In this document: piece after piece, positions 48,932 to 49,238 of the stretch
Layout of the letters: each line of letters begins with the position of its first letter
How positions within the stretch are numbered: position 1 is the stretch's first letter
Source: an uncultured Lachnospiraceae bacterium
Lineage (GTDB): Bacteria > Bacillota > Clostridia > Lachnospirales > Lachnospiraceae
Direction of reading: 5' to 3'
NCBI GenBank assembly: GCA_944375845.1
Contig: CALWAW010000019.1
Span: 1 to 49,238 of the forward strand
Length of the DNA: 49,238 bases
Program-made: the position numbers and the translations under genes
The notes under the pieces: generated by a model
What the model was told of the DNA's origin: nothing
Seen by the model: the letters and a program-made list of their open reading frames with translations, nothing else
The model's database searches: none

Positions 48932-49238
48932 CACAAAGCTCTCCTATCAAATCATATTCCAGCGCGCCGGTCACCCTGGCGCGGACAAACATCCCGCTCT
49001 CAAGCTCAAGGGGCGTATTCAGAAACAGATAGCCGTCCACGCCGGGAGCGTCCATGTAGGTGCGTCCCACGTAAGCGTCCTCCCCGGCCACCTTCCCCTC
49101 GATGAACACCTCGAGGACCCGACCCACCATGGATTCGCCGTGCTCCAGGGAAATCTCCTGCTGAAGCTCCATGACGCGGCCGCGCCGTTCCTCCTTTACC
49201 TCGTCGGGGATCTGGCCTTCCATCACGGCCGCCGGCGT
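48909..49238 (-). CDS. rimO: Ribosomal protein S12 methylthiotransferase RimO, C-terminal part
   Basis: Partial gene; the 5' end lies beyond the window. The 109 visible residues contain the linker after the radical SAM core (PDEVKEERRGRVMELQQEIS) and the TRAM domain (VLEVFIEGKVAGEDAYVGRTYMDAPGVDG in pieces), ending LIGELCDEDESAQ. The VGRTYMDAPGVDG stretch is typical of RimO rather than MiaB. It overlaps pgsA and heads the visible part of the operon. Confidence 0.9.
   Translation of the reverse strand, partial: TPAAVMEGQIPDEVKEERRGRVMELQQEISLEHGESMVGRVLEVFIEGKVAGEDAYVGRTYMDAPGVDGYLFLNTPLELESGMFVRARVTGALEYDLIGELCDEDESAQ

Overview
The window looks like a chromosomal segment from a spore-forming, acetogenic member of the Clostridia, most likely Lachnospiraceae or a close relative. 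The reasons are the sporulation genes (spoIVA, gerW), Gram-positive style ribosome binding sites (AGGAGG) before almost every gene, the Clostridia-type block rimO-pgsA-cinA, the block Asp23-fakA-recG, and a complete carbonyl branch of the Wood-Ljungdahl pathway. Housekeeping DNA is GC-rich. I cannot name the genus from sequence alone.

Layout. 0.1-8 kb: alaS, a two-component system with a third membrane protein, rnhA and a membrane-anchored MutS-family ATPase, all on the minus strand. 8-16 kb: spoIVA, a PfoR-like membrane protein, an unknown protein with a decarboxylase-like N-terminal peptide, cardiolipin synthase, deoD, then a plus-strand DMT transporter and MATE pump. 16.1-22.5 kb: a more AT-rich operon for a nucleoside-type ABC importer with a DUF3798 binding lipoprotein and an M24 aminopeptidase. 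22.6-37.5 kb: one long minus-strand Wood-Ljungdahl operon of 14 genes. In transcription order these are a His/Cys-rich protein, cooT, metF, cooC, CODH (acsA/cooS), a second cooC (acsF-like), acsB, acsD, acsC, acsE, acsV, a DUF3786 gene, fchA and folD. 37.6-49.2 kb: a SEC-C protein, a PHP phosphoesterase, an ABC exporter, recG, fakA, an Asp23 protein, rpmB, a 46-residue membrane protein, gerW, a DUF2953 protein, an unknown protein, cinA, pgsA and the 3' end of rimO.

How the acetogenesis genes fit together. FchA, FolD and MetF take formyl-derived C1 units on tetrahydrofolate to methyl-THF. AcsE moves the methyl group to the corrinoid iron-sulfur protein AcsCD, which AcsV keeps reductively active. 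CODH reduces CO2 to CO, and AcsB joins CO, methyl and CoA into acetyl-CoA. CooT, the two CooC-type ATPases and perhaps the His/Cys-rich protein supply nickel to CODH and ACS. Formate dehydrogenase, formyl-THF ligase and the cyclohydrolase-independent early steps are not in the window. The operon has a strong sigma-A type promoter at its head (37484-37512), a Rex-like site upstream of it, and a strong terminator after folD (22589-22628).

Most interesting observations: (1) the 317-base gap between acsB and acsD is a chain of hairpins containing two tandem copies, exactly 80 bases apart, of a two-armed structure whose differences are all compensatory or in loops; (2) FolD lacks the catalytic lysine needed for cyclohydrolase activity and sits beside a dedicated cyclohydrolase, FchA; (3) a His/Cys-rich protein together with CooT heads the operon as a likely nickel-handling module.
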